Below, piece by piece: positions 8,539 to 18,136 of a DNA stretch of 64,000 nt. Position 1 is the first letter of the stretch. Each line of letters starts with the position of its first letter. The notes beneath the pieces are model-generated. The model made no database searches. It had not been told where the DNA came from and was given only the letters and a program-made list of their open reading frames with translations. This DNA is from Hymenobacter sp. BT730 (GTDB taxonomy: Bacteria > Bacteroidota > Bacteroidia > Cytophagales > Hymenobacteraceae): assembly GCF_030542105.1 (NCBI RefSeq), contig NZ_JAUOFB010000003.1, forward strand, positions 1 to 64,000, in the 5' to 3' direction. Made by a program: the position numbers and the translations under genes.

Positions 8539-9888
8539 ATGACCATTCGCACCCGCCTTACGCTTTTCTTCGCCGGCCTGATGCTGGCTTTGGTCGCGGC
8601 GGTGTCGTGCGGGGTGTACTTTTTTGAGCGCAACAGCCAGCGCGGCCAGTTTGAGCGACTGCTGCTGCGCAAGGCGGAGGCCACGGCCAAGGTGTACGTA
8701 CGCAAGCACGAGCGCCTGGAGCCGACGGATGCCATTCTGCTGCTGACCCAGCAGAACCAGTACGAGGCTATCTACAACGAAAACAACCGGCTGCTCTACG
8801 CCAGCCGGCCCAATTCCGCCTTGGTTATCACGCCCCGCTTTCTGCAGCGGGCCCGCACGGCGGGGCGGCTTTTTTTCAGCCAGGGACCCGCCGTGGGCGT
8901 GGCCCTCGCCACCAAAAATGGCGACGAAGGCTTCGTAGTCGTGGTTACGGCAGAGGATAAGTTCGGCCGGGAGGGGCTGGAGCGCCTGCGGAATAACCTG
9001 CTTATTACCAACATCCTGGGACTCACCTTTGTAGTCGGGCTGGCTAACCTGTTTGCGGGCCGCGCCTTGAAACCCGTGCAGCGGCTAAGTTTGGAAATTC
9101 AGGCCTTATCCTCCCGCACCCTCGACCAGCGCCTTTCCACCGGTAATGGGCGCGACGAGCTGGCCCGCCTTGCGGCGCAGTTCAATGCCCTGCTCGCCCG
9201 GCTTGCCGATACCGTGGTGCAAAACCGCAATTTTGTGTGGCATGCCTCCCATGAGCTGCGCACACCCCTGGCCAACCTGCTGGGGACCCTGGATATCTCC
9301 CGGGCCTATGATGAGCGCCCCCAGGAGCTGCGCGCCACCCTCACCTCAGCCACCGAAGAGGTGCGCCGCCTTATCTCGCTCACCAACGACCTGCTGTTGC
9401 TGGCCGAGCTAAGTCAGGAGAAACCCGCCCACGACCTGCCCCTGACGCCCATGCTGCTCACGGAACCTCTGCTCGATGCCGTGCAGGCCGTGCAGCAGCG
9501 CTACCCGGCCACCACCATAGAGCTGCACCTGCCCGATGCAGTGGAGGACTGCCAGTCCCGGGCCCACGCCGAGCTGCTTACCCTCGCCCTCGTCAACCTG
9601 CTCGACAACGCCTGCAAGTACTCTCCCACCGGCTCGGCCGTACGCGTCAGCCTGGAGCGCAGCGTGGGCGGCTGCACTTTTACGGTGCGCGACGCCGGCA
9701 TCGGCATTTCCCCGGAAGCGCTGCCCCACATCTTTGAACCTATGTATCGGGCCGATGCGGTGCGCACCCAATTTCGCGGCAACGGCGTGGGGTTGAGCCT
9801 GGTGCAGCGCGTAGCCGAGCTACATGGGGGCGGCGTAGCCGTCCAATCAGTGGTTGGAAAAGGCACGGAGTTTCGGCTGTGGCTATAG
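8539..9888 (+). CDS. Sensor histidine kinase, partner of the OmpR-type regulator
   Basis: This 449-residue membrane kinase has a first transmembrane helix at about 8-28, a periplasmic sensing loop to about 153, a second helix at about 154-175 and a HAMP linker beginning around ALKPVQRLS. The HisKA box is WHASHELRTPL with phospho-accepting His238. The ATPase domain shows N-box NLLDNACKYS, G1 DAGIGIS and G2 GNGVGLSL. The domain order and length match CusS/ArlS-type kinases. The periplasmic domain was not recognised, so the signal is unknown. It probably phosphorylates the regulator encoded just upstream. Confidence 0.92.
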   Translation: MTIRTRLTLFFAGLMLALVAAVSCGVYFFERNSQRGQFERLLLRKAEATAKVYVRKHERLEPTDAILLLTQQNQYEAIYNENNRLLYASRPNSALVITPRFLQRARTAGRLFFSQGPAVGVALATKNGDEGFVVVVTAEDKFGREGLERLRNNLLITNILGLTFVVGLANLFAGRALKPVQRLSLEIQALSSRTLDQRLSTGNGRDELARLAAQFNALLARLADTVVQNRNFVWHASHELRTPLANLLGTLDISRAYDERPQELRATLTSATEEVRRLISLTNDLLLLAELSQEKPAHDLPLTPMLLTEPLLDAVQAVQQRYPATTIELHLPDAVEDCQSRAHAELLTLALVNLLDNACKYSPTGSAVRVSLERSVGGCTFTVRDAGIGISPEALPHIFEPMYRADAVRTQFRGNGVGLSLVQRVAELHGGGVAVQSVVGKGTEFRLWL

Positions 9889-10509
9889 TCGGCCCTGGTT
9901 AATACTTTATCGAAAGCGGTAAAACCCGGCCCTCAGAATGAGGATTTGGGAAACTGTATGCCTCAGCTAGAGCCCTAAGCCTTGCTTACTTCTCATCCCA
10001 TGGAATAGACTTTTTCCAACAAGGGTGTTAGGTTGAATTGGGTGCGTTTGATAAACAGGCATTAAAAGGCTGATTGAGCAAAGGCGCCGCTCGACAATGG
10101 AAAGTTATATATAAGTCGTGCCCAGCGCTCTGCATTGCCCACATTAGAAAGTTCTAATGTCATTCCAATCCCACGTTAATACGGCCCCCGCACCTTTGCG
10201 CATTCAGTAGCGGAGAACGTAACGGTATGGCCTTGTTTCTGCATTTTTTTGGGCCGCAGCCCCAACCGCCGGTAGTACTATTTAACCCGGCTATTATCCA
10301 TTCCAGATTGGAATCCAATTACCTCCTTTATTTGGGCACCCCCAGGACCTTCGCCGATTCATGTGACGCTGGGTTCCGCCGGCCAACTGGTGGATCTATC
10401 TGCTAAGCCCTTTCCGTGCGCTTTTTCAGCACGGGCAGCCCTACGCCAATTGCTCCAACTTCTCATCTCCCAGTGTCCTCCGACGCTGGTCAAATTACCT
10501 AAGGTCTTT
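9889..10509. promoter_or_regulatory. Long regulatory intergenic region before the RND efflux operon
   Basis: About 620 bases hold no gene I trust. Two notable inverted repeats are present: 10141-10160 (listed separately) and ATTCCA/TGGAAT at 10300-10314. CACCTTTG at 10191-10198 is close to a -7 box and would put the first palindrome at an activator-like distance upstream. A 58-codon frame starting at 10227 has no recognisable features. Confidence 0.45.
10141..10160. promoter_or_regulatory. Perfect 9-bp inverted repeat, candidate operator
   Basis: ACATTAGAA and TTCTAATGT arms are separated by AG. The repeat lies about 30 bases upstream of a -7-like element and 350 bases upstream of the efflux adaptor gene. 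The symmetry fits a dimeric regulator, perhaps the response regulator at 7816. Confidence 0.45.
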
Positions 10510-11592
10510 ATGAAAAGAATGTTCCTGCTCCTGAGCTGGTGTGCCTTGTACTGCGCGGCCGGCTGCACCAAAGAAAAAGAGGAAGTGGAAGAGAAGGTGA
10601 AGCTGGTAGCCACCAGCCCCTGGCTGAAAGACACCACCGTGACCAAGGAGTACGTGGCCCAGATTCATTCCATTCAGCACATTGAGCTGCGGGCCCTGGA
10701 AAAGGGCTATCTGCAAAAAATCTATGTGGATGAGGGCCAGGCCGTGCACCAGGGCCAGCTCATGTTCCAGATTATGCCCCTGATGTACCAGGCCGAGCTA
10801 CAGAAGTCGCAGGCGGAAGCCAATTACGTGAGCCTGGAATACCAGAATACCAAACGGCTGGCCGATAAGAATATCGTCTCCAAAAATGAGCTGGCACTGG
10901 CCTCCGCTAAAGTAGACAAGGCCAAAGCGGAAGTGTCGGTGGCCCAGACCCACCTGCTGTTCACCACCGTGAAAGCGCCCTTCAGCGGCATCATGGACCA
11001 CCTGCAGGTCCGGCAGGGCAGCATGGTGGATGAAGGCGACCTGCTCACCACCCTGGCCGACAACAGCAAGATGTGGGTGTACTTCAACGTGCCGGAAGCG
11101 GAATACCTGACCTATAAAACCCAGGCCAAAAACGACAACCTGCTGAAAGTAAGGCTCAAGATGGCCAACGATGAGGTATTTCCGCAGCCAGGCATGGTGC
11201 AGACCATTGAGGCTGACTTCAACAACGAAACCGGAAATATTGCCTTCCGGGCCACCTTCCCAAACCCCGCCGCCCTGCTGCGCAATGGCGAAACCGGCAG
11301 CGTGTTGATGACCGTGCCCATGAAACAGGCCCTGCTGATTCCGCAGAAAGCCACCTTCGAGATTCTGGAGAAGAAGTTCGTCTACGTAGTGGATAATGCC
11401 AACGTGGTGCACCAGCGGGAAGTAACCGTAGGCGCCGAAATGCAGGATTTGTACGCCATCCGGAAAGGCCTAACTGCCGACGACAAGATCCTGCTGGAAG
11501 GCATCCGGAAAGTGAAAGATGGGGACAAGATCAGCTTCACTTACGAAGCGCCGCAGGCGGTTATTCCCCACCTGAAAGTGTACAGCGAGTAA
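10510..11592 (+). CDS. RND efflux periplasmic adaptor lipoprotein (HlyD/AcrA family)
   Basis: From ATG at 10510 the protein has 360 residues. It starts with a lipoprotein signal ending CAAGC, with the lipidated cysteine at residue 19. This supports this start over the longer frame from 10363, which has no signal. Next come a biotinyl-lipoyl domain half (VDEGQAVHQGQLMFQI), a helical hairpin (QKSQAEANYVSLEYQNTKRL) and the second lipoyl half (TVKAPFSGIMDHLQVRQGSM), then beta-barrel and membrane-proximal domains. It links the inner-membrane pump to the outer-membrane channel. It is the first gene of a three-gene operon, 27 bases before the pump gene. Confidence 0.9.
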   Translation: MKRMFLLLSWCALYCAAGCTKEKEEVEEKVKLVATSPWLKDTTVTKEYVAQIHSIQHIELRALEKGYLQKIYVDEGQAVHQGQLMFQIMPLMYQAELQKSQAEANYVSLEYQNTKRLADKNIVSKNELALASAKVDKAKAEVSVAQTHLLFTTVKAPFSGIMDHLQVRQGSMVDEGDLLTTLADNSKMWVYFNVPEAEYLTYKTQAKNDNLLKVRLKMANDEVFPQPGMVQTIEADFNNETGNIAFRATFPNPAALLRNGETGSVLMTVPMKQALLIPQKATFEILEKKFVYVVDNANVVHQREVTVGAEMQDLYAIRKGLTADDKILLEGIRKVKDGDKISFTYEAPQAVIPHLKVYSE

Positions 11593-11619
11593 GGTCAGCC
11601 CCCTCTAAATAGCCAGACT

Positions 11620-14600
11620 ATGTTTAGTAAATTCATTCGCAGGCCAGTGTTTGCCATCGTTATTTCGGTGGTTATCCTCTTGATGGGGCTGCTGGCCATG
11701 AATATCCTGCCCACCTCCCAGTTCCCGGAAATCTCGCCTCCCATGGTCATGGTGAGTGCAGCCTACCCCGGGGCCAGTGCCAAGGTGCTCACCGAGTCGG
11801 TGCTGATACCCTTGGAGCAGGCCGTGAACGGCGTACCGGGCATGAAGTACATGACTTCCGATGCGGTAAGCGCCGGGGAAGCCAACATTCAGATTGTCTT
11901 TAATCTGGGGACCGACCCCGACCAGGCCGTGGTAAACGTGAATACCCGCATTGCGCAGGTGCTCAACCGTTTGCCGGAGTTGGTGCAGCGGGAAGGCGTG
12001 GTGGTAAACCGGGTGGTGCCGAACATGCTGATGTATGTGAACTTGTACAGCAAAGACAAGAACACCGACATGAAGTACCTGTTCAACTTCGCCGGGGTAA
12101 ACCTGCTGCCGGAGTTGCAGCGCATCAGCGGCATTGGACGGGCCAACATTCTGGGTAGCCGGCAGTACGCCATGCGGATCTGGCTAAAACCTGACCGCAT
12201 GCGGGCCTACAACCTCTCCGCCGACGATGTGATGGAAGCGCTGAATGAGCAGAGCGTTATCGGCTCGCCGGGCCGTATTGGCCGCAGCGACGGTATGCGG
12301 GCCCAGGCGCTGGAGTACGTGCTGACCTACCAGGGCCGCTTCAGCGACGTGGAGCAGTACAAAAACGTCATCCTGAAGGCCAGCCCCAACGGCGAGATTC
12401 TGCGCCTGAAAGACGTGGCCAACGTGGAGCTGGGCAGTGAGTTTTACGACATCTACTCCAACCTCAACCAGTACCCCTCGGCGGCCATTGTGCTCAAGCA
12501 AACCTACGGCAGCAATGCCAAGGATGTCATTAAGGAAGTGAAAGCCAAGCTGGAGGAGATGAAGAAAACCTCCTTCCCGCCCGGCATGGATTACAAAATC
12601 AGCTACGACGTTTCCAACTTCCTGGATGCGTCCATCGAGAACGTAATTGATACCCTGCGCGACGCCTTTATTCTAGTGGCACTGGTGGTGTTCCTGTTCC
12701 TGGGCGACTGGCGCTCCACGCTTATTCCCGTGCTGGCCGTGCCGGTGTCGCTCATCGGTTCCTTTATGGCCATGCAGGCCTTCGGGCTCACCATCAACAT
12801 GATTACGCTGTTTGCGCTGGTGCTTTCCATTGGTATTGTGGTAGATAACGCCATTGTGGTGATTGAGGCTGTGCACACCACTATGGAGGAAGAGCATCTG
12901 TCGCCGTACAATGCGGTGCGGAAAGTGGTAGGCGAAATCAGTGGGGCTATTATTGCCATTACCATTCTGATGACGGCCGTGTTTGTGCCGGTAGCCTTTA
13001 TGAGCGGCCCGGTGGGCATTTTCTACCGGCAGTTCTCCATCACTATGGCCACGGGCATCGTCATTTCCGGCCTAGTGGCCCTGACGCTGACCCCGGTGCT
13101 GTGCGCTATGCTGTTGAAAAACACGCACGGCCAGCCCCGCAAGAAAACCCCCATCAACCGATTCCTGGACTGGTTTAACCGCGGGTTTGAAAAGCTGACC
13201 AACCGCTACACGGGCTTGCTGGAGCTGATTGTGAGCCGGCGGGCCGTTACGCTGGCCATGCTGCTGGCCTCCGGGCTGGGTATCTGGGCCATCACGGCCA
13301 AGCTGCCTTCGGGCTTTATTCCCAGCGAAGACCAGGGCCTGATCTACGCCATTATTCAGACTCCGCCCGGCTCCACGCTGGAGCGTACTAATGCGGTATC
13401 GCAGCGCCTGGCGCAGCTGGCCAAGGACGTGCCTGGCGTGGCCAACATCTCCACGCTGGCCGGCTACGAGGTACTGACCGAAGGCCGGGGCTCCAACGCC
13501 GGCACCTGTCTGATTGACCTCAAGCCTTGGGACGAGCGCAAAGAATCCGTGCATGAAATCATTGTGGCCCTGGAGAAAAAGGCCCACGAAATTCCCGGCG
13601 CCACCGTCGAGTTCTTCGAGCCACCAGCAGTACCGGGCTACGGCGCGGCAGGCGGTTTCCAGCTGCAGCTGCTGGATAAAACCAACACCGGCGACTACAA
13701 AGCCCTGGAAAAGGTGAACGAGGAGTTCATGGCCAAGCTGAAAAAGCGCAAGGAGCTGGCGGGCCTGTTCACCTTCTTCTCCGCCGACTATCCGCAGTAT
13801 GAGCTGCAGATTGATAACCAGCTGGCCATGCAGAAAGGCGTAAGCATCGGCAACGCCATGAACACCCTGTCCATCATGGTGGGCAGTACCTACGAGCTGG
13901 GCTTTATTAAATACCAGCGCTTTTTCAAGGTGTACGTGCAGGCTTCGCCCGAATACCGCCGCCTGCCCGAAGACATCCTGAACATGTGGGCGAAAAACGA
14001 CAAGGGCGAAATGGTACCCTTCTCGGCTTTCATGAAGATTGTGAAAAGCCAGGGCGCCAATGAGATTAACCGCTACAACATGTACACCACGGCTTCCATC
14101 CGGGGTGGCGCGGCCGAGGGCTATAGCTCCGGCGAAGCCCTGCAGGCAGTGCAGGAAGTGGCTAAGTCGCTGCCCCGGGGCTACGATATTGACTGGGGTG
14201 GCCTCTCGAAAGACGAGGTTTCCCGCGGCAATGAGGCCGTAATCATCTTCCTGGTGGTGCTGGTGTTCGTGTACCTGGTGCTGGCTGCCCAGTACGAGAG
14301 CTTCCTGCTGCCGCTGGTAGTGGTGCTTTCCCTGCCGGTGGGCGTGTTTGGCTCCTTCCTGCTGCTCAAGCTCATGGGCCTGGCCAACGACATCTACGCC
14401 CAGGTGGGCCTGGTGATGCTGGTGGGTCTGCTGGGTAAAAACGCCGTGCTGATTGTGGAATTTGCCGTGCAGAAGCACGAGGAAGGCCTGTCGGTGCGCG
14501 ACGCCGCTATTGAAGGCGCGCGGGTACGATTCCGCCCCATCCTGATGACGTCCTTCGCCTTTATTGCCGGCTTGATTCCCCTGGTGCTGGCCACCGGGGC

Positions 14601-14811
14601 CGGCGCTATCGGCAACCGCACCATTGGTACGTCGGCCTTGGGCGGCATGCTGTTCGGTACGGTGTTCGGGGTCATCATCGTGCCCGGCCTGTACTTCATC
14701 TTTGGCTCCCTGGCCGCGGGCCGCAAGCTGATTCGGGATGAATACGAAATGCCCTTAACCGAGAGCATTGAGCCTCATGTATTAATTGAAGAAATGGAGC
14801 CTTATGCTTAA
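11620..14811 (+). CDS. RND multidrug efflux pump, AcrB/MexF type (HAE1)
   Basis: This 1063-residue proton-driven inner-membrane transporter has the family length. It begins MFSKFIRRPVFAIVISVVIL with the first transmembrane helix. TM4 has the paired acidic residues in GIVVDNAIVVIEAV (about 407-420), as in AcrB. Two large periplasmic porter loops follow TM1 and TM7, and the C-terminal half repeats the 6-helix bundle (VGLLGKNAVLIVEFAVQ). The likely role is export of hydrophobic or amphiphilic compounds with the adaptor and channel encoded on either side. Its last codons overlap the start of the channel gene by 8 bases, so translation is probably coupled. Confidence 0.93.
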   Translation: MFSKFIRRPVFAIVISVVILLMGLLAMNILPTSQFPEISPPMVMVSAAYPGASAKVLTESVLIPLEQAVNGVPGMKYMTSDAVSAGEANIQIVFNLGTDPDQAVVNVNTRIAQVLNRLPELVQREGVVVNRVVPNMLMYVNLYSKDKNTDMKYLFNFAGVNLLPELQRISGIGRANILGSRQYAMRIWLKPDRMRAYNLSADDVMEALNEQSVIGSPGRIGRSDGMRAQALEYVLTYQGRFSDVEQYKNVILKASPNGEILRLKDVANVELGSEFYDIYSNLNQYPSAAIVLKQTYGSNAKDVIKEVKAKLEEMKKTSFPPGMDYKISYDVSNFLDASIENVIDTLRDAFILVALVVFLFLGDWRSTLIPVLAVPVSLIGSFMAMQAFGLTINMITLFALVLSIGIVVDNAIVVIEAVHTTMEEEHLSPYNAVRKVVGEISGAIIAITILMTAVFVPVAFMSGPVGIFYRQFSITMATGIVISGLVALTLTPVLCAMLLKNTHGQPRKKTPINRFLDWFNRGFEKLTNRYTGLLELIVSRRAVTLAMLLASGLGIWAITAKLPSGFIPSEDQGLIYAIIQTPPGSTLERTNAVSQRLAQLAKDVPGVANISTLAGYEVLTEGRGSNAGTCLIDLKPWDERKESVHEIIVALEKKAHEIPGATVEFFEPPAVPGYGAAGGFQLQLLDKTNTGDYKALEKVNEEFMAKLKKRKELAGLFTFFSADYPQYELQIDNQLAMQKGVSIGNAMNTLSIMVGSTYELGFIKYQRFFKVYVQASPEYRRLPEDILNMWAKNDKGEMVPFSAFMKIVKSQGANEINRYNMYTTASIRGGAAEGYSSGEALQAVQEVAKSLPRGYDIDWGGLSKDEVSRGNEAVIIFLVVLVFVYLVLAAQYESFLLPLVVVLSLPVGVFGSFLLLKLMGLANDIYAQVGLVMLVGLLGKNAVLIVEFAVQKHEEGLSVRDAAIEGARVRFRPILMTSFAFIAGLIPLVLATGAGAIGNRTIGTSALGGMLFGTVFGVIIVPGLYFIFGSLAAGRKLIRDEYEMPLTESIEPHVLIEEMEPYA

Positions 14812-16237
14812 GAGACGCCTAAATCAGATACTGGGGGCCGCCTTCTTGGCCATGGCCGTAGGAGCCTGCAAAACGCCGGAGCTGGTGGTAAAAAACGAGA
14901 GCCGCCGGGTGCCCGCCAGCTTCAATACCGCCCCGGACAGCACCAACATGGCCCGGGCGCGGTGGCAGGATTTCTTTACCGACCCCAACCTGAAAGCCCT
15001 GATTGATACGGCCCTGCAGAACAATCAGGAGCTGAATATTACGCTGCAGGAAATCGAAATTGCCCGCAACGAAATCCGCGCCCGCAAAGGCGAGTACCTG
15101 CCCTTTGTGGGCCTGGGAGCCAAAGCCGGCGTGGATAAGGTAGGCCGTTACACGCTGCAGGGTGCTACGGAGGAAAATGTCAACATTGAGGAAGACCGCC
15201 GAACCCCCGACCCGTTAACGGATTTCCAGCTGGGGGCTTTTGCCACTTGGGAGGTGGATATCTGGCACAAGCTGCGCACAGCCCGCAAAGCCGCGGCCAC
15301 CCGGTATCTGGCCAGTGTGGAAGGCCGGAACTTCATGGTAACCAATCTGATTGGCGAGCTGGCTACTTCTTACTACGAGCTTCTGGCTCTTGATAATCAG
15401 CTGGCCATCATCAAGCAGAACATTGGCATTCAAAGCAACGCCCTGGAGCTGGTGCGGCTGCAGAAGGAGTCGGCCAGGGCCACGGAGCTGGCGGTAAAGC
15501 GGTTTGAGGCCCAGGTGCAGAATTCCCGCAGCCTGCAGTTCAAGCTGCAGCAGCGCATTGTGGAAACGGAGAACCGGATAAACTATCTGGCCGGCCGCTA
15601 CCCACAGCCCATTACCCGGAACGATGATGCGTTCAACGACCTGCTGCCGCAGGCCATTCAGGCCGGACTGCCCACCCAGCTGCTAAGCAACCGGCCCGAT
15701 GTACGGCAGGCGGAGCAGAACCTGGCGGCCGCTAAGCTGGATGTGCAGGTGGCCCGGGCCACCTTTTATCCGTCCCTTTCCCTTTCTGCCGGCGTAGGGC
15801 TGGCGGCTTTGAAACCGGGCTTATTAGTGACGACGCCGGAGTCCATGCTGTTTTCCCTGGCGGGTGATATGATGGCCCCGCTTATTAACCGGAATGGCAT
15901 AAAGGCCATGTATTACAACGCCAATGCCGTGCAGACCCAGGCGGTGTATAAGTATGAGCAGACCGTGCTGAACGCCTACGTGGAAGTAGCCAATCAGCTT
16001 TCTAACATCAGCAACCTGGAAAAAAGCTACGATGCGAAAGCCAAAGAAGTGGACGCCCTGAACCAGTCCGTTGCTATTTCCAACAGCCTCTTCCGCTCAG
16101 CCCGCGCCGACTATACGGAGGTGCTGTTCACGCAGCGGGATGCCCTGGAATCGAAGTTTGACTTAATCGAAACCAAAATGCAGCAGCTCAATGCCTCGGT
16201 CAATGTATACCGGGCCTTGGGTGGTGGATGGAAGTAG
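14804..16237 (+). CDS. Outer-membrane efflux channel lipoprotein (TolC/OprM family)
   Basis: This 477-residue protein starts at ATG 14804, inside the end of the pump gene. The short leader ends in VGAC, so Cys22 is the likely lipidated residue. Two repeats of the outer membrane efflux domain are visible: one from about 60 with LKALIDTALQNNQELNITLQ, and a second around LLSNRPDVRQAEQNLAAAKL, a hallmark of NodT/OprM channels. The N-terminal segment RWQDFFTDPNLKALI is typical of the family. The gene completes the tripartite pump, and a terminator follows at 16357. Confidence 0.92.
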   Translation: MLKRRLNQILGAAFLAMAVGACKTPELVVKNESRRVPASFNTAPDSTNMARARWQDFFTDPNLKALIDTALQNNQELNITLQEIEIARNEIRARKGEYLPFVGLGAKAGVDKVGRYTLQGATEENVNIEEDRRTPDPLTDFQLGAFATWEVDIWHKLRTARKAAATRYLASVEGRNFMVTNLIGELATSYYELLALDNQLAIIKQNIGIQSNALELVRLQKESARATELAVKRFEAQVQNSRSLQFKLQQRIVETENRINYLAGRYPQPITRNDDAFNDLLPQAIQAGLPTQLLSNRPDVRQAEQNLAAAKLDVQVARATFYPSLSLSAGVGLAALKPGLLVTTPESMLFSLAGDMMAPLINRNGIKAMYYNANAVQTQAVYKYEQTVLNAYVEVANQLSNISNLEKSYDAKAKEVDALNQSVAISNSLFRSARADYTEVLFTQRDALESKFDLIETKMQQLNASVNVYRALGGGWK

Positions 16238-16356
16238 TTAATGGAACCAGTTAGAAACAACAGGTAAATCAACTGCAATTTGGATCTGACTTTCAGGAAG
16301 CTGTTGAGATGATTAGATGACAGTCGGCAGGATTTAGTGAATTTTTAGCCAAGAGA

Positions 16357-16393
16357 GGCCCCGCAACCAAGCTAGGTTTGCGGGCCTTTTTTA
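16357..16393 (+). terminator. Terminator of the RND efflux operon
   Basis: AGGCCCCGCAACC pairs with GGTTTGCGGGCCT (one mismatch and one G-T pair) around an AAGCTA-type loop, followed by TTTTT. It lies 120 bases after the channel gene stop. Confidence 0.75.
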
Positions 16394-16518
16394 TGCACTA
16401 CCAAGGCTAGCCTGGGAGATTCGGACTGCTGCCTCTTCAAAATTTAGTTACCGTGACGGAATAATTAGCCGTTTTCATCTATCCGCCTCTGAGCCATGCT
16501 ATTTTTTTGATCTTGGGA

Positions 16519-16608
16519 TTAAGCAGCTAAACGACGCCGACGGATACCGCTAAGGTGGTGTTCAGCGAAATAAGCAGGTGTTCTAACCTCTTGGTTCGCG
16601 TAGCCATA
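16519..16608 (-). pseudogene. Possible transposase C-terminal remnant
   Basis: A 29-codon minus-strand frame ends at TAA (16519-16521) and reads YGYANQEVRTPAYFAEHHL, then SGIRRRRLAA. The aromatic start and the arginine-rich tail look like the end of an insertion-sequence transposase, but the family was not identified and there is no start codon. It lies in a 437-base region otherwise without genes. Confidence is low. Confidence 0.3.
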
Positions 16609-16680
16609 CTTCCTGCTTTCGAATTATTAAAATATTATATGTTATATTAATTATGGGTATCGTGATGTTGGAATGTGAGT

Positions 16681-18093
16681 ATGAAATGGCAACAACTCTA
16701 TACAGGAATAGCCGCGCTCTTAGCTTGCTTGCAGACCGCGCCGGGATGGGGGCAGCGTTTTGTCGCTATCGGAGATTTTGGCCGCGCCGGCCAGCCTGCC
16801 CAGGATGTAGCTGAGTTGGTAAAGGGTTGGAACCCGGACTTTATCCTGTCGATGGGTGACAACAACTACGAGTATGGCGCTGCCAGTACCATCGACCAGA
16901 ATATCGGCCAATACTACCATAGCTATATCTACCCCTATACGGGCGCTTACGGCGCAGCGGCTCCTGAGGCGGAAAACCGCTTTTTCCCCTGCCTGGGCAA
17001 CCACGATGTGATGACCCTAAAGGGACAGCCTTATCTGGACTTTTTCACCTTGCCCGGCAATGAGCGGTACTACGACTTTGTGCGTGGAAACGTGCATTTC
17101 TTCGTGCTCAACAGCAACCCTAGCGAACCGGACGGTATTGGGAGCACCTCGGGGCAAGCGCAATGGCTGCAACAACAACTGGCAGCTTCCACCTCGCCAT
17201 GGAAGGTAGTATACCTGCATCACGCCCCTTACTCTTCAGGCGACCGGGGCAATAACCCAGAGCTGCGCTGGCCTTTCCGGGAATGGGGTGCTTCCGTGGT
17301 TATGTCCGGCCACGATCATCATTATGAACGGCTGCTTATCAATGATCTGCCCTATATCGTCAATGGAGTAGGTGGCGACGAGGTTATTGGCGTGCATAGG
17401 TTAAGGCCCTACACGCAGGCCCTGTATGCCGGAGATTATGGCGCCCTGTTGTGCAACGCTTCTGCCCAAAGCCTGTCGTTGCAGTTCTACACGCGCTCCG
17501 GCCAGCTGGTGGATTCCTATATGCTACAGAAGGAATTTCCTTTGCCCGTGACGGTGACATCGTTTACAGCGGAGCGCCAGGACTCCGAAGTTGTGCTGCG
17601 TTGGACTACTACTGCGGAACAGAACAGCCGGGGCTTCGCCGTTGAGTCCTCTTCCGACAGCCTGTCCTACACTACCATTGGCTTTTTGGTAAGTCAGCCC
17701 GGGAGCAGTACCCACCCCCGGGACTATACCCTGACCGATAACACCCCGGGTAAAACGGGCCGGCACTATTACCGCCTGCGTCAGGAAGCTATTGGGGGGC
17801 AGTTCGCTTATTATGGCCCTGTGGCCGTCTCCTTCCCGGAGGCAGCTGCTACGTTAAGCACCTACCCTAATCCCTTCAAACAGGCCTTGACGCTGGACAT
17901 TGCCAGTGCCAGGGCTGGGGTAGCTACGGTTACCCTGTCTGATATGCAGGGGCGGGTAGTTTGGCATGGGGCACAACTCGTGGTGGCGGGCGAGAACCGA
18001 CTTGTAGTCCTTCCTTTGCTGGGAAAAGGGCAGTATCAAGCCACAATTCACCTCGATGGACAGGTGCTTCGGCAGCGCTTATTAAAGGAATAA
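16681..18093 (+). CDS. Secreted metallophosphoesterase with T9SS sorting domain
   Basis: The gene encodes 470 residues from ATG 16681 (a GTG two codons earlier is the alternative). A signal peptide (about 1-22) is followed by a calcineurin-like/purple-acid-phosphatase-type catalytic domain with [26 protein letters not shown] and GHDHHYER. A beta-sandwich segment starts near [14 protein letters not shown] and contains [15 protein letters not shown], typical of Bacteroidota secreted proteins. The last 80 residues ([15 protein letters not shown] ... LLKE) are a type A T9SS C-terminal sorting domain. It is therefore predicted to be exported across the outer membrane and to hydrolyse phosphoesters outside the cell. 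It is a single gene with a weakly defined promoter. Confidence 0.88.
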   Translation: MKWQQLYTGIAALLACLQTAPGWGQRFVAIGDFGRAGQPAQDVAELVKGWNPDFILSMGDNNYEYGAASTIDQNIGQYYHSYIYPYTGAYGAAAPEAENRFFPCLGNHDVMTLKGQPYLDFFTLPGNERYYDFVRGNVHFFVLNSNPSEPDGIGSTSGQAQWLQQQLAASTSPWKVVYLHHAPYSSGDRGNNPELRWPFREWGASVVMSGHDHHYERLLINDLPYIVNGVGGDEVIGVHRLRPYTQALYAGDYGALLCNASAQSLSLQFYTRSGQLVDSYMLQKEFPLPVTVTSFTAERQDSEVVLRWTTTAEQNSRGFAVESSSDSLSYTTIGFLVSQPGSSTHPRDYTLTDNTPGKTGRHYYRLRQEAIGGQFAYYGPVAVSFPEAAATLSTYPNPFKQALTLDIASARAGVATVTLSDMQGRVVWHGAQLVVAGENRLVVLPLLGKGQYQATIHLDGQVLRQRLLKE

Positions 18094-18136
18094 GTTTTCT
18101 GATGGAGGTATCACTAACCCCTCCAAGGCAGAGGGT

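Noticed and set aside
10363..10509. Upstream extension of the efflux adaptor
   Set aside because: The extended start removes the lipoprotein signal from the N-terminus; ATG 10510 is better.
13072..14478. 468-residue frame on the minus strand
   Set aside because: It lies opposite the RND pump gene, which has clear motifs. The reverse frame is His/Gln-rich, as expected of an antisense shadow in GC-rich DNA.
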